The notes: generated by a model from the sequence alone, not told the origin. A stretch of DNA of 64,000 bases from Cyclina sinensis (GCA_012932295.1 JAAONU010000009.1:5382203-5446202); one strand, 5' to 3'. Shown: positions 1 to 13,610, numbered from the stretch's first letter. Numbers and translations: made by a program.

Positions 1-3000
1 CCGTGATGTGTATTCTTAAAAATGGATATAAGGATCAAAATTTCTGTAATACGTATAATGTATGTGTACATTATATAATGTACAAAGTTTGGAGATAATT
101 ATGATGGTTTTTACCAATTCTGTGCATTAAAAAATATAAGAATTTTTTTAGATTTTCTAAAAAAAAAAAAAAAAGAGAAGCTCACAGAGGTATTCATTTC
201 AGTTCACTTAAATTATATTCAAAGATTAAGTGAAAATAATATATATATATTAAATGTAAATAATTTAATGTTTAAATACTCAATATCAAGCAGTTATTTG
301 TTAGAATAATACAAATCTTCTTTTCAAATGACTTTATGATTTTTCTATATGTTTCTAAAAATAATTACCTTGTCATATGCTAGTTTAAGACTAAACATTC
401 TTCGTTTTTAAATTTGCGCTAAGAATTAAAGAAAAAATTTCACAACAAATCTAAGTGTGTAGTTGCTTTATTGTTTATCTGAGTCTTTATATGCATTATA
501 TACATACATAATACATGGTAAAATTATTAAAAGATACATATGACCATTCTACAATAGAATTATAAGAGTCTTAAGTGTGTATGCTTGTATTGCTAAGTCT
601 GAGAGTAGATTTTTGTTGTTGTTCGTTTGTTTGTTTGTTTGTTCTTGTTACAAATGTTCTAAATAAATGAGGAAAAGCATAAATGATAAAGTTGTCAATA
701 GATTGGAAATATTATAGTTACCTCAAACCTACTTTTTAACAAAAAATTAGTTACCAGTATCTCAATCACGCCTAAAAGAAATGTGCTCAAACATAATTTA
801 TTTTTCTTTATTTTTATTCTCACAGTGTCTTTACAACGTGGTTCGGCAGTTACAAATTAAAAATATACAAATTATTTCACAGAAAAAATTAATGTTTGCA
901 TGCATAGCACCTGTCATTTTCACATTCTAAAAATGTAGGCAGAAGGCGAAGGTATGGAACGCAAAAACTGTCTTATTAGATTGGCATGTACATAAAACGA
1001 CGTCTCTGTTTTCGAAGAGAAAAACATTTCCACATAACAATGATGACAGCACGACACTTATTTCTTTTTATTATCTTTATTACTGTTTTGGTTATTGTTG
1101 CTGTTGCTGCTGTGCAGTTCAGTTTTCTGAAGTAACTCGGCATGTCCCAATGTTCTCGTATCGCTTAGGAAGAATCTAAAAACTTTGTGACTTAAAAAAA
1201 TTGTAACATGATTTCATTACATTGTGAATTATGAAATTTAATCGGTTACTCAATCCACATGCATAGTTTTCTCAGATTCTCATATTCATAAAAAAACTAA
1301 GATATTTAAATTACTGTCAGTCGACCGTTCGTTACATTAAACATCGAAACTGACATTGAAGGCGGTTAGGGCATATTTTCGGATAGCGAACAATAAATAA
1401 GGTTATGTCAGAGTTTTTACATGTCTGACAGCTATTAAATCACCCAGGTGTCACAGCCAAGTTGTCATTAATTAAAATTAATAAGATAGTATTCTGTTTA
1501 TAGATGCAACATTATACCTGAAATACGGTTGTATTTTGCGAATAATTCCCTTTGTGCTAAACTCAAGTAGCGATATTATATACAAGATGTCATCAATTAT
1601 TCATATTTAAAGAATGGTTTATATATATTTCAGCTTAAAATATGTTTGTAATAAAGAAGAAAGATTTATGAGAAGTCGAAACAGAAAAATAAACAATTTT
1701 ATACCCACATTGATCAAGGACTGGTTATTATTTCATAAACACAAGCTGTAACCATTTTGGCGACAATTTCTGTTTTTTAAGAAAAGTCTAACTGAAAATA
1801 TTGCAGCTTTGTTTGTTTGTCTGTACAGTATAACATAAACATTTACCGGATAACAATCTCGTAAAATAAGAAATAATGAACGGAAAATGATTTACGGTTA
1901 TTGTTCTTAAGCATTTTCTTAAATCTCTTGTAAAGGACAACCTCTGCATAAAAACACATTGTTTATAGAGACCACCTTACTAACAGAACCGTTTCTGCTG
2001 TACTTTCTTTAAAAACGCTTTCAAGCAATGATATTTGTTTAATTCACAATTCGAAGCAACTATCCAAATGAATTGTTCGATCTGCAGAAAAGCTTTTATT
2101 TAAAAACAGAACAGAACAGAACAGAACAGATATTAATCAGTATATGGAATTAAACCTAAGTTCCTATTCAGTACAAAGTTTTGTAAATGCATACTTATCA
2201 AAGTGTAAGCGTAGTATGAACAAGTGAATCTAGACGTAGTGAAATTCTTATGAGTTCATATAGATTAATGCACGTCAATACAAACACTCATTTATGGTGA
2301 ATTATTTACTCATGATAGAAATATTTCTTTAATTATCGAGTGTCTTTCTCTTTTAAGACTTGATAATTCTAAAGAATTCAATCAACAAAATTATTGTTCT
2401 TTTCTTACAGAAAAGATTTAACGAGCAGACGGTAAGACAGGCACACGCAGACGATAAAGACCTAAGTTTCGTAAGTCTTTTTTTAAAAATGATTTTATTT
2501 GTTTTCATTTAGAGGAATTATTATTTCTTTTTGCTAATAAGCTGAATATATACATATAAAAAATGAGCGAAAAAGTCATGTAAAAACACACACAAAAAAA
2601 AACCACCTGAAGAGAAAGTACTTGGAACATTTATAGCTTGGTTAATTGTCAAACCGTATAACTTTTGTACATTTATGTGAAATGTGCTGTTTTAACAAGC
2701 GTTCTGATGAAAGCTTTTAAATACTAAATTATAAATAGAACAAAGATGACACAATTTTTATTCAAGCTGTTGTGATTGACGAAACGGACATATGAGTCCC
2801 CCCTCACTCGTTCAGAAGGGCCTGTTATCTACATACGAATATAAAAAGCAGCAGACCTGAGCACCAGAATAAGGGGTTGGCACAAATGTTTTATTAGAAC
2901 AATGTTACTATTCTTATAAAGTGTTAGAAATTTAGGCTTTATTTAAGTGATTGCAGGTCATCTAAGCACCTTTACTTAAATTCGTTTGGATTTTAATATA

Positions 3001-3221
3001 TCTTATAAATGAAAGAAAATTGGTAAAAAGCCAAGTGACTTTTACTATGTTTTGCACATTTTAATGATTCGGCAACATCTTTCAGGAAGTAAATACATAT
3101 TTATCGCGTTTAGCTTATGTTGGCATTCGGGAGAAAAGGGATCTGGAATGGTAATGACACGGATAATCATCTGTAATCAACTTGTTGTTGAAGCAGAATA
3201 TCATCTTTATTGTTCTGTAAT
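1..3221. other. Non-coding, no recognisable feature
   Basis: AT-rich sequence with small simple repeats ((GTTT)n near 628-650, (AGAAC)n near 2106-2130). I see no gene, RNA or element. Confidence 0.7.
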
Positions 3222-3450
3222 TTAACCCATTTATGCCCAATGGATTATGCCATTCTTGTAAGCTGGACGAGTCCACTTTCAATTGAAAGGCTTTCTGGTA
3301 TAAATTATCAATTTCATTCTATCCAGGAAAGGAAGTCCTTTTTGCGAACAGTGCAGAACCTGATCCGACACCGCATATTGTGGTGTCTGTTCGGGGTCTG
3401 TACTGTTTGCATATGTCTAATTTTGAGGACGCTAGGCATTAATGAGATAA
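3222..3450 (+). mobile_element. MITE family A, copy 1 (TTAA-flanked)
   Basis: A 229-bp element starting TTAACCCATTTATGCCC and ending CTAGGCATTAATGAGATAA, the diverged inverted end. It matches in reverse orientation the copy at 49761-49989 along its whole length, including the central inverted repeat around GTGCAGA…CTGTTTGCATA. A 123-aa open frame across it is not a gene. Confidence 0.8.
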
Positions 3451-3787
3451 TTATTATACCAACATTCGGAAACATATTTACAGACAATTGCATAGCCATC
3501 TTTACATCAGTCATGTCATGCCCCTTTTTCTTTTGGTCTGTTTTAAAGCCATATACATTAAATTATGGCAATGTACTATAATTACCTTTCTAGTGAATAG
3601 TATATGTTTTAATGTCTCTTATAATTCAATTTTATGAATGGCAATGTACTCTAAATGTCAGTGTATATACATGTTATATTGTTTTAATTTATACTGTACA
3701 TTGATGAGACTTTTAATAAATAAATTAATAATGTCAAATTACAATAGACAGTAACTTATTAAAACTAGCTTTACTCTTAATGATATT

Positions 3788-4521
3788 AGGTAAATCTAGA
3801 GGGTAAATCAACAAAACAGTAATATAAGGTAAATCCATAAGGTAAATCAACGCAACAGTAATATAAGGTAAATCTATAAGGTAAATCAACGCAACAGTAA
3901 TATAAGGTAAATCTATAGGGTAAATCAACGCAACAGTAATATAAGGTAAATATGTAGGGGTAAATCAACGCAACAGTAATATAAAGTAAATTTATAGAGG
4001 GAAATCAACGCAACAGTAATATAGGGTAAATATGTAGGGGTAGATCAACGCAACAGTAATATAAAGTAAATCTATAGGGGTAAATCAACGCAACAGTAAT
4101 ATAAGGTAAATATGTAGGGGTAGATCAACGCAACAGTAATATAAAGTAAATCTATAGGGGTAAATCAACGCAACAGTAATATAAGGTAAATCTATAGGGT
4201 AAATCAACGCAACAGTAATATAAAGTTAATCTATAGGGATAAATCAACGCAACAGTAATATAAAGTAAATCTATAGGGGTAAATCAACACAACAGTAATA
4301 TAAAGTAAATCTATAGGGGGTAAATCAACGCAACAGTAATATAAGGTAAATCTATAGGGGTAAATAAACGCAACAGTAATATAAAGTAAATCTATAGGGG
4401 TAAATCAACGCAACAGTAATATAAGGTAAATCAACACAACAGTAATATAAGGTAAATCTATAAGGTAAATCAACGCAACAGTAATATAAGGTAAATCTAT
4501 AGGGTAAATCAACGCAACAGT
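3788..4521. repeat. Minisatellite of 39-42 bp, about 18 copies
   Basis: The unit contains AAATCAACGCAACAGTAATA followed by TAAGGTAAATCTATAGGG(G). Length varies by one to three G/T bases near the end of the unit, and one short unit lacks the CTATAGGG part (about 4425-4440). The first units (from 3788) are the most diverged. Confidence 0.95.
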
Positions 4522-5749
4522 ATTATTGGTGTTAACTTTAACAGTGTCTGTACTTTTGTATTGTGGTGTTTTGTTATTAATTATTACTCTGAATTTGTTT
4601 CGGTTTGTTTTTCATGACTTATTGTCTGTTGATTTATTTGTCTGACTTTATTCTATATGAATTTGCCCTTTTAACACGATATCTATACGCGAACATGTGC
4701 ATGTGCAAACTTATTGCCATTTTGCTGAATAAAACTTGAAACTTATTCCAATAACGTTTTAACAAAAGCTCTACGTTTCTATTAAAAAGACAAAAATATC
4801 ACGTTCTATATCCACTGACTCCTCGAATCCTATATTTGTACGCTTCTGTTTAGAGTGTGAGTAAGCATTGTTTCCCTAAAAATCGAAATGAAACTAATTA
4901 AATTTGATCTAAATTTGTGGCACTTCCTTTAATAGCGGAAACCAAAACCGAATAAATTTACAAAGCATTCATTTCTTACGAATTTTGTGCAAATCATTGT
5001 GTACATTTCAATATTAGTGAACGCTGTGGTTTGTTGAGCGGATTTTCTTACAATATGATACAGCGTCGCGAAAACTTACCTCAAAACTGAAAATCTGATC
5101 CCATAAAACATGAAGGAAATGAATTTAAAAGGTGTTTCGGATTTCAAAAAAGGGATGTTACCTCTATTTTTAACAAGGTTATTTTTCATCAGTTTTTGAC
5201 ATAATGAGGTGTTGAATATAATGGCAGGGTCATGGCGCTATGTGATACAAAGAATGTATTGAAATATGAAGCTGGGCATCCATTGAGCATGCGCACTGAC
5301 GTATAACACGACTAGCCACAATTATGCGGTCTTATATTTTAAATTTGCGGTCTGTTTGACAAAACTTCAATTCTTTTTGGCTTCGGAACGCCTTCCCGGC
5401 TTCCTTTTTACTTCATTGAGACCTGCCTTGTTGGGCCGTCTGTCTTTTTGTACGTCTCTCCGTCAGTTAAACTTTAAACCGGAATAGTATATGAACTGGA
5501 GTAAGCTTAGTTGAATTAATGGAAACCGTTTTTACAAGTTGAATTTCATATCTGGACATATTACTTTTCACATAATGTAATGTTACTATAAAAAAGTATT
5601 CTTTATTCTAAGAAAGGAGAGAACAAACTAACACAATACTGATAACAAGAATTCATGTATAAAAAATACAGTAGGAACCAGCTGGTCACACTAACATAAA
5701 AAACAAACAAACAAACAAAAACCACACACACAAAATGACAAAAAACGGA
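4522..5749. other. Non-coding, possible element tail only
   Basis: GCTGAATAAAACTTGAAAC near 4724-4742 could be the tail of a retroelement, but nothing upstream supports it. No gene is visible. Confidence 0.5.
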
Positions 5750-5906
5750 CAAGAACATTCACGCTTTTGACCATGGTTCTCTCTGTCTGAATATATTCTT
5801 TACTTAAGTGTTCACTTAAGAGGTGTTTTGGGGCCAAGCGTTCGTCATAGATAATATATGTGTGCCGTGGTCTCTAACGACTTGAACAAACTTTTCTCTT
5901 TTTTTT

Positions 5907-5977
<71 letters not shown>

Positions 5978-6575
5978 AAGAAAGAAAGAAAAAAGAAAAT
6001 AAAAACCGATGCATTGGCTTTAATGTAAATAAGCTGAAATAGCTTTAGCAATTGTTTGTGAATACTTTGATGTCTTTACGGATCCGTTTTAAGACTGAAA
6101 AGATCTCTATATTGCCCTGACTCCGTTACTGTTATTGTTGTAGCCTCTACCTGTTTTTGTAAAATAAGCCTGTCTTTCTTCTAAGCGAGATACAAAGTCT
6201 GCAGAGGTGACTGCATTAAAGGTTATACCAGGCGCATTTACCCTAGGCTCAACGTGAAACAACAACAACAACAACAAAAAGAACAAGACCGTCCAGTGGG
6301 TGTTCGGTTTAGAGGGGAAGCGGGTGGGGGGGATAAAATTTTACAAATAGAATCCTGTTGTTTTTGTCTATAGTAAGTAAAGGGCAGGGGTCTCAGTTTG
6401 CATTTTTTAAGTTTCAAGATTTCATGTTAATGAAGTGTTTTCATTAAGTAATATAGTATAGAATAAGTGAAGAGATATTTACATACATATTGCATAGGAC
6501 AATAAATGCTGAAATGGCAAGTCTAAAACCACTTCAGCACAAACAAAAGTTTCACCTGTGTATTTTTAACTATTT
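5750..6575 (+). repeat. Diverged direct duplication, copy 1
   Basis: Shares ordered similarity with 7415-8290. Matching blocks are 'CCATGGTYCTCTCT', 'GCGTTCGTCATA', 'TGCCGTGGTCTC', 'CGTTTTAAGACTGAAAA', 'TGTAAAATAAGCCTGTCTTTC' and 'TGCTGAAATGGCAAGTCTAAA'. The offset drifts from about 1,660 to 1,720 bases. A (GA)n microsatellite (5910-5974) sits where copy 2 has (AAC)n. No open reading frame is shared, so this is probably an old duplication or two copies of one element. Confidence 0.85.
5910..5974. repeat. (GA)n microsatellite
   Basis: About 32 uninterrupted GA dinucleotides followed by AAAG repeats. It creates a false Ser/Leu-rich frame on the minus strand. Confidence 0.98.
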
Positions 6576-7414
6576 TCCAAGTTGTACATGTATTCCAAAT
6601 CTTTTAAAGCATATTTTGAGACTGTAAGGTTGCATTACATGCAGTGGTAATGGGGGATTTCTCTGTCTTTCTTAGCTTTCTATTTATCTCCCTTTATTTG
6701 AAGCATAAAACCATTGATAAAAGTCATGTCCAAACATGTTGAAACTTCAGGGAATGATAGATGACTAGATTTTTAGAGTTAGCAAGAGTTGTAACTCTTC
6801 ATCCAATTATTCCTTATTACCTCCCTTTCATTCTTTCTGTTTTAGTATAATGCAAAATTCTGATGTGAAATGCAGCTCCAGTCTTTGCTTCGATCTAGCT
6901 AAAACAAAAATTAAGATTCTATGTGTCATCCAAAAAGGCATTGCAAACGTTAGCACATTTCTTTGATACAGTCGGAAAACTTGCTGAGTAGGGTGGACGG
7001 ACGGACGAACAAACGGACGGAAAAATCGGTCGATCTGTTGGTTGGATAATTTATTATTATGAAAGAGTGATTTAAACATTTAAACATAGTCAAGATATGT
7101 TTTTTTTTTCTTTTCAAACGTGTAAAACATATTTGTTATTTAAGTGAGACTGTGACACAAAAAGTTGTTGATAAATAAAATTTAATTAAGACAGTAAATT
7201 ATGTTTTCTGTTGCTGAGAAATTGACATATTGTCTGTGCGCACAGAACACCACCTGTAGTATTTGCGTGTTTCAGAAAGTGAATATATAATATTTCAATT
7301 TCATTTGCATAGCACCGCACGTTACGATATAGAGTTTTCAGCCCAACAACAACATCAAAACATAATTATAATCTTAAAAAGGTGAGAAAAAATATGTTAA
7401 AGTTTAATGACAGA

Positions 7415-8290
7415 TCAAAACATGCACGGGTTGGCCATGGTCCTCTCTCTTCAAGTCTGCCTGAATTCATTCTTCACTTGAAAGTTTTTGGGCCAGGCGT
7501 TCGTCATAAATTATACTTTTTTTGCCGTGGTCTCACACAACTCCTACCTTCTTTTCTCTTTGTTTCTTTTATTGCAAAAAATAACAACAACAATAACAAC
7601 AAAAAACACACACATGCACACACAAGAACAACAACAACAACAACAGAATAACAACATATGTATATTTATAGGTTTTAATATAAACTGAAATAGTTTACGC
7701 AGTTTTTCATTACTACTCTGGGTCTTTATTGGCCAAAAAGCGTTTTAAGACTGAAAACATCTGTATATCGTATAAACTTCGTTGTTGTTGTAGGTGTAAC
7801 CGAGACAGTTTAGCCTCTGTCCTCTTTTTTTGTAAAATAAGCCTGTCTTTCTTTTAAGCGAAATGTAAACTCTGTAGACGTGCCTGTTTTAAAAGTTATT
7901 TTATACGTACGTATTCTAGGAACAGCGTGAAAATTTTGTAAAGTAAGAGAGAGCTCTCCGTTTCCGTGGTAAACCGGAATCCTCCGAACTAACCTTCCGG
8001 TCGTTCTAATACTTTATATGTTCTTACTGCTATTTCAGTGATGAATTGCAAAAGTCTTTCCAAAAGGAACAAAACTCGGTGTAGTGGATGTTTGGTTTAA
8101 AAAGGGATTACAATTTTACGTTTCTAGATTTCATATCAATGAAGTGTTTTCATTTGCAAGGAACATAATCATGAGTGTAGTATAGGTATAGAGATATTTA
8201 CATTTATATCACATAGGACAGTAAATGCTGAAATGGCAAGTCTAAAACCATTTCAACACAAACCAAAGTTGCATCACTGTATTATAAATT
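7415..8290 (+). repeat. Diverged direct duplication, copy 2
   Basis: Second copy of the block at 5750-6575, in the same order and orientation. It carries an AAC/CAACA-rich microsatellite (about 7580-7650) at the position of the (GA)n tract in copy 1. Nothing in it looks coding. Confidence 0.85.
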
Positions 8291-9471
8291 AACTCTTCCG
8301 TTTTTGTTGGACATTCGCTGGTGGGAAAATGGTGTATGATCTTACACACAGTTAAAATAAAGTGGAGCTGTGAACTTTGAGGGGAAGTGTCGACTGCACA
8401 TGCTTATATATTTTTTCTCATGGTGCGTGAATGTGCAGCTGGTAGAAAATGTCGTCTGCTTTGTAAAACGAAAACTCAGTCTTGTTTTTTGTCAGCGATC
8501 AATGGTCAGTCTGTCAGTTTTAAGTTCAAGTAGGGACTTTAATGTGATCCCTGTCAGAAACAAATAGGAAACAATCGGATTATATCGATTCTGACTGCAG
8601 ACGATAAATCAATGTTCGGTGCACCTTGGACATTGTCGTGAACTGTGAAAAGAGTATTCTGAGATACATGCTTTCAATTTCTGGTGTCTGAAGAAATTTA
8701 TGTTTTATTTATTTTCTTCCATTACGCACGTCTATACAATTTGCCTTAGTCAATAAATGCCATTTTAAGCGCACATTTTGTTTCATGAGAGAAAAAAACC
8801 CGTTAATGATTCAAAATCAACCAATTACAACTGCTCGATTACAATAAACGCGTAGTACCCTGAACCATAAATGTAAATGAATACCTTGGCTGTTTGAAAA
8901 AAAGGCATACCGTACTATACATTTCGGTAAATGCGCTACACAAAAGTTCATTTTGTGAAATTTACAATGGAAAGGACTATCTTTGCAAAGTGTCAAAATT
9001 TATCTTTTTAATCGACAGCTAAAGACCCTGGCTGTCATGTTATGTCAAAAGAGGGTAAAACAGTTTTTTGTTGGTTTGACATTTCAATATAAATGTTTTT
9101 CAGTATGGCCGCCATTAAATTTAGTGTGACCCATAATTATTGTATGTGTAGTAGAGGATATGCTTTCTGTGATTTGATTCTAATATAATCTTGTATTTAC
9201 TTTCAGTTATACATATGAAAAAAAAAAAATTAAGATCAGTTCAATATTTGGGGCTTCTTTTTGTATTCACTGAGATAGAAAATAGTGCGGAAAAAATCTC
9301 AAAAATATTCTTTCACAAAAATGTCAAAGGAAAATAAAATGGAGTAACAGTTTTTATACAGTACTTGAAGGCTTTTTCATTGAAACCAGAAAAAAATGGA
9401 ACAAAACTTTATCTCCTTTTGTTAAGGATGATATGCCTGAACCAAAACCTTTAAAATTCGAAATTGATAAG

Positions 9472-9528
9472 TTTTTTTTTTTTTTTTTTTTTTTTTGGGG
9501 GGGGGGGGGGGGTTGGGGGGGGGGGGGG
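9472..9528. repeat. Poly-T / poly-G tract
   Basis: A run of 25 T followed by 16 G, TT and 14 G. Long homopolymers of this kind are prone to assembly error, and the G part could form a quadruplex. Confidence 0.95.
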
Positions 9529-10789
9529 TAGAAACAGAACATTACGAAAACGCTATCGGAGAAACAATATCGCGTTGTGTTTTCGGCTTTGAAACTGAAA
9601 CCATCTGGCCTAGATTTTTTTCAAGCTCATTTTGGTTTCAACCATTTGAAAACTATATGGCCATATTCATATGTAATCAGGCTTAAAACCAGGTATATCA
9701 AATGCTGTCGAAATTTGGAAATTCCATCTTTTTTCCGTTGTAAGTTAAAATTTAACAATACCACTATATTCGCGTATTTGGTCATGCAATAGAGAAATAT
9801 TTCAATTAGTTGATGAGATGTGTCACCTTATACTTCGAATAGTTTTACTTTTTAAATGCAAAATGTCATACAATGAAGTTATGATGTTAATTGGCACTCA
9901 GTTTAAAGAACGTTAGGTAACTCTGTCTCTTTAAAAAAGGACATCACTTATAACCTCCCTTTAGTCACTCGACGACCGGTTGAACGTCCATCCGACTGAC
10001 TGACCGACTGATTGAAGGAACGAACGAACGAACGAATGAATAATTTTGGGTCCTCCATATTGTTTATTATGACCTTACCTTCACGGAAAATATTCTGTTT
10101 GTTTTTTTCTCTGTGTCCTTCAGAAAATTCACATAGTGCATACCGATCAGTGATAAGAGCATGGCTATTTTTTTACATGTTTTTGGGTCTGTAACAGCGA
10201 AAAAATGATAAATGCTGCCAATCTGAAACTTCTCGTCTCGTAAAATCTCGTAAAATCTGTTTTCTTCGCGATAATTAGCAAAATATATCATAAACAAAGG
10301 AACTGTTCAACAGACAGGCGGTAAACTTTGCACCGACTCTGCAATGTTATCAATATTTTTCCGCAATCAAGGCAAAAATACATCTTTCCTATCTAACCAT
10401 GCGCCCGAACTTGTGCACGTGTTTCTTGATTAGGTGGTCAGGTGATCGGGAGTTTCATGAACTGCGTATGAAAAACTTACTAAAAACCTGCACGAAAATG
10501 CCTTCATGCATACGAAAAGTTACGCAATATTTCACATGTGTATCTTTCTTTGTTTTATAAATGTCTGGTTTTGTTTTAGAAGAATGCAAAAATTAAGATA
10601 ATTGTAAAAAAAAAGATTAACTGGAATTTGAAAACTTTGCCATTTATACTTGTCTGTGTGTGGGTGCGTGTGTTCTTAATATTATTTTCAAGAACTGGAC
10701 AATGTCACCTTATTTGAAATCAACTTGTGAGCAAACTGTATACATGTAAGTGATTATTTTGGTGCTTCCTTAAGCTGCAAATAATAAAC

Positions 10790-10793
10790 AAAA

Positions 10794-10832
<39 letters not shown>

Positions 10833-10834
10833 AT
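10790..10834. repeat. (AAAT)n microsatellite
   Basis: About 11 perfect tetranucleotide units. Confidence 0.97.
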
Positions 10835-11439
10835 CTAAACAGGGGAAATATATTTAAAAAGTCAACTGTTGTTGAAGTATTTTCGGGAATTTACGGCCAG
10901 CTGTACGGAAACTACCGAACAGTAGCTAATTGAACATAAATTCTAGTCTGGTTCTCGAATTTCGTTCGTTGACTGTAATTAGATTGTAACTGTCAGACGC
11001 ATAATAAAATACATCCATAAATTTCACCTAGCTGTATCGGAGGTCTAACTCGCAATACAAAGCGTGTTGAATGGTAAATAAACTGTTTTACATTCATGGA
11101 GCGGATAATTTTATTTATGAGTCTATTACCAACGAAAAAAATTGCCAAAAAAATAGAACCGTTAGTCTCTCTTAAATAACCGAAAACAATTTTCTTACTG
11201 TGATTTTTGCGAATTTTATTTGAAAAAAAAAAAGAATTTCAGTTTATCACATGTAAAAAGTTATACTCTTGTTGATAAATACTCAAATTTGAATGGGGAA
11301 TAATATCATATTTATGATCCAAGATGAAAATATCAAATAAGTTATTTAGCCTTTATGCTTTATAAAGGTAATGTTTCGTAGTAAAATTCTGCAAATCGCA
11401 TGGTTTCAGACAGGTCCTCATAAAACTTAACAATGTTAT

Positions 11440-11586
11440 TAAAATTATGGATTGTTTAAAGTGTCTTATAGGCCCACTGGGCGGGGTACTTGTATTTTGA
11501 ATGTATACAGTTTGTTTGTGGTTATATGATGCACAAAGCACTGTCATAAAATATTTACTTACTAACTTACTTACTTACTTACTTAA
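11440..11586 (+). mobile_element. Possible 3' end of a non-LTR retrotransposon with (ACTT)n tail
   Basis: 'GTCTTATAGGCCCACTGGGC', 'GGGTACTTGTATTTTGAA' and 'ATAAAATATTTACTTACT' followed by six or so ACTT units resemble, from memory, the 3' tail of a dispersed bivalve LINE. The coding part is absent; this would be a 5'-truncated copy. Confidence 0.4.
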
Positions 11587-11869
11587 AAGGAGTTTGCGAC
11601 TTCAAAACGGATGAGGAAAATCATGTTTTATACGTTTGTATGCCTCACAAATTAATTTGTATATGACATTAAATTTGGTTAAGATTAAATTCTGAACGCT
11701 TTGTAGTGGTAAGCGTGGATTACGTATATTTTAAAGGCGTTTTTGTTAAGTAAGACTCTTTCACTTATCTTCATCCTGTGAAAACCCTTAAAAAATCCAT
11801 TCGCTTCGTAGATTTATATCTCGAATAAGCACTAGACTTCTGAAGTGACCGTTCTATTTTCTGGAGGAG

Positions 11870-12110
11870 GTTCTTACAGAACACCATATAAAAATGCACG
11901 AGATGTTCGTTAAATTCCGAAGGACACGTTACATACTGACTAACATTTTATGATCTTATCATGTTTATTGATGGCACAAACAAAGCACCATAGGATATGA
12001 TTGTTAGATCAATTTATGGTCAAAATAGAGGACCATATGCAATAACACGAAATGTTCGTTCATATATCAAATGACGGTTAAAACAGAGCACCATAAGGAT
12101 TGGCACAAAG
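11870..12110. repeat. Weak degenerate tandem repeat
   Basis: Three to four diverged units with 'AGAGCACCATA' and 'ACGAAATGTTCGTT' motifs at roughly 60-90 bp spacing. Beyond this the stretch 11590-13119 shows nothing recognisable. Confidence 0.4.
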
Positions 12111-13119
12111 AGATCTTTAATACTGAATTCCTTATAATTCATTTTTATGTATTACAGTAAATAATAAGCGTTCTTAAGACTTGATGAATGCATGTGGATG
12201 CTAATTTGACGCCGGATGTCTGACGCAGGAGCTGATAAGCCCGGGTGATAGATGCAATGAGTAGAATGGTATATCTCACAGTGTCAGAGCACTGTTTTGT
12301 TGAATAAATATGCCAGCAAGTCACTGTCAGAGCGTCAAAGAAGAATTTAAAATGTAAATAAAAAATCTTGACATATTTTTTGTATAAATATACAAACCGT
12401 ACACAAGCGAAGTAAGAAAAAATATAACTTATGTGTGTGAAATAATACATTAATGCGGTTTTGAGTTATAGTCTGCCAAATTGTCAAATCGTGGTTCATA
12501 TATCACTTGAAGTTTTGTATTAATAAAGTGCAGCCCTGTTGTATTTATTTATTACAATATCCGTTACTTTTGTGAACTGGCGTACTCTTACAGGTGTCAT
12601 CCACGGTAGAATTTGGCATAAAACATATCTGTCTGCAGTTAGGAAGTTTATCTAAAGTTAGGCATTTTATACGCTCACTTTGGAAGGTGTCACGACACTA
12701 AAAGATTAAATTGTGGCAAATATTTAAATCATTTGTATTTTTTGTTACTAAAAGGTTAACTCCTTTCTCTTAGATGTTGCAACAGATTGGCACCTGTTGT
12801 TCGGTAGACAGATCGGCCGGGTTACACAAGCTAAGTATCAAAATGGGGACCATTAAGGACTTCAGGTTTGGGTCTAATGGTATTTTGGTAGGAAGTTTGG
12901 TCTTGTAAAGAAGATATGCTAGTTATTTCAAATCAGTAACTGATAATGGCGGACATGTTATTTATATTTTGGGTCAGTAGGTCATAGGTAAAATAGCTAT
13001 GACCTTATGAAGAAGGTTCGCGATCAGTGAATCAAGAACAACACCGTTTTCTGTATTACCCCAACTAGCATGAGTTGTACGTGTAATAGGAATAGATATT
13101 ACGTATTTTAACTATTTTT

Positions 13120-13610
13120 AATCCCCTTCCGCACAGCGGGGAGGAGATTACAGGAATGGCCTCCGTCTGTCAGTCAGTTCGTCTGTCCGTCCGTAACACT
13201 TTCGTGTCCGCTCCATAACTTTTAAACTGCTGAAATCTGTTTTTAAATAACTTGGCAGAAGTGATCACCATTATGAGACGATGTGCAGAGCGCAATAATT
13301 AGTCAAATATCTATATTTCACGTCTGCTCTATAACTTACTAACTTGGCTTACGAAAAGTTTTTTAATTACTTTGCACACATGATCACCACTATGACACGA
13401 TGTACAGAACCCAACATCCAGGTTGCTACCCCCAAGGTCAAGGTTAAATGTTCTCCATAATATTTTGACTTTATGGAAGATTTTAAATAACTTGGCACAA
13501 ATAATTACTATTATGAGACTATGTGCTTATAATATGCATGGCACAACATCAAGGTCATGGTTGGTTAAAGGTCAAGAAGTACACATTCATGTCCTCTGCG
13601 GAAGGGGATT
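13120..13610. mobile_element. Tandem-core element with hairpin 5' end (type C)
   Basis: A perfect 14-bp terminal inverted repeat: AATCCCCTTCCGCA at 13120 and TGCGGAAGGGGATT ending at 13610. Just inside the 5' end a second inverted piece (CAGCGGGGAGGAGATT) makes a hairpin. Then come a GTCTGTCCGTCCGT tract and about three diverged ~125-bp units, each with 'CATAAC…AAATAACTTGGCA' and 'TATGAGACGATGTGC'. This is the layout of non-autonomous bivalve elements with tandem cores, such as the pearl family. No coding capacity. Confidence 0.8.

Larger units (their letters stand above)
8291..11439. other. Non-coding apart from homopolymer and AAAT tracts
   Basis: Holds the poly-T/poly-G tract and (AAAT)n microsatellite listed separately and a GAAC/GACT-rich patch at about 9985-10040. 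The 60-80 aa open frames are unsupported. Confidence 0.6.

Noticed and set aside
3210..3581. 123-aa open frame
   Set aside because: Coincides with MITE family A copy 1, whose second copy does not keep the frame.
3734..3968. Repeating YITVALIYLIDLP frames on the minus strand
   Set aside because: Reading of the 39-42 bp minisatellite only.
3788..4521. CRISPR-like spacing of repeats
   Set aside because: Units are contiguous with no unique spacers, and the genome is animal.
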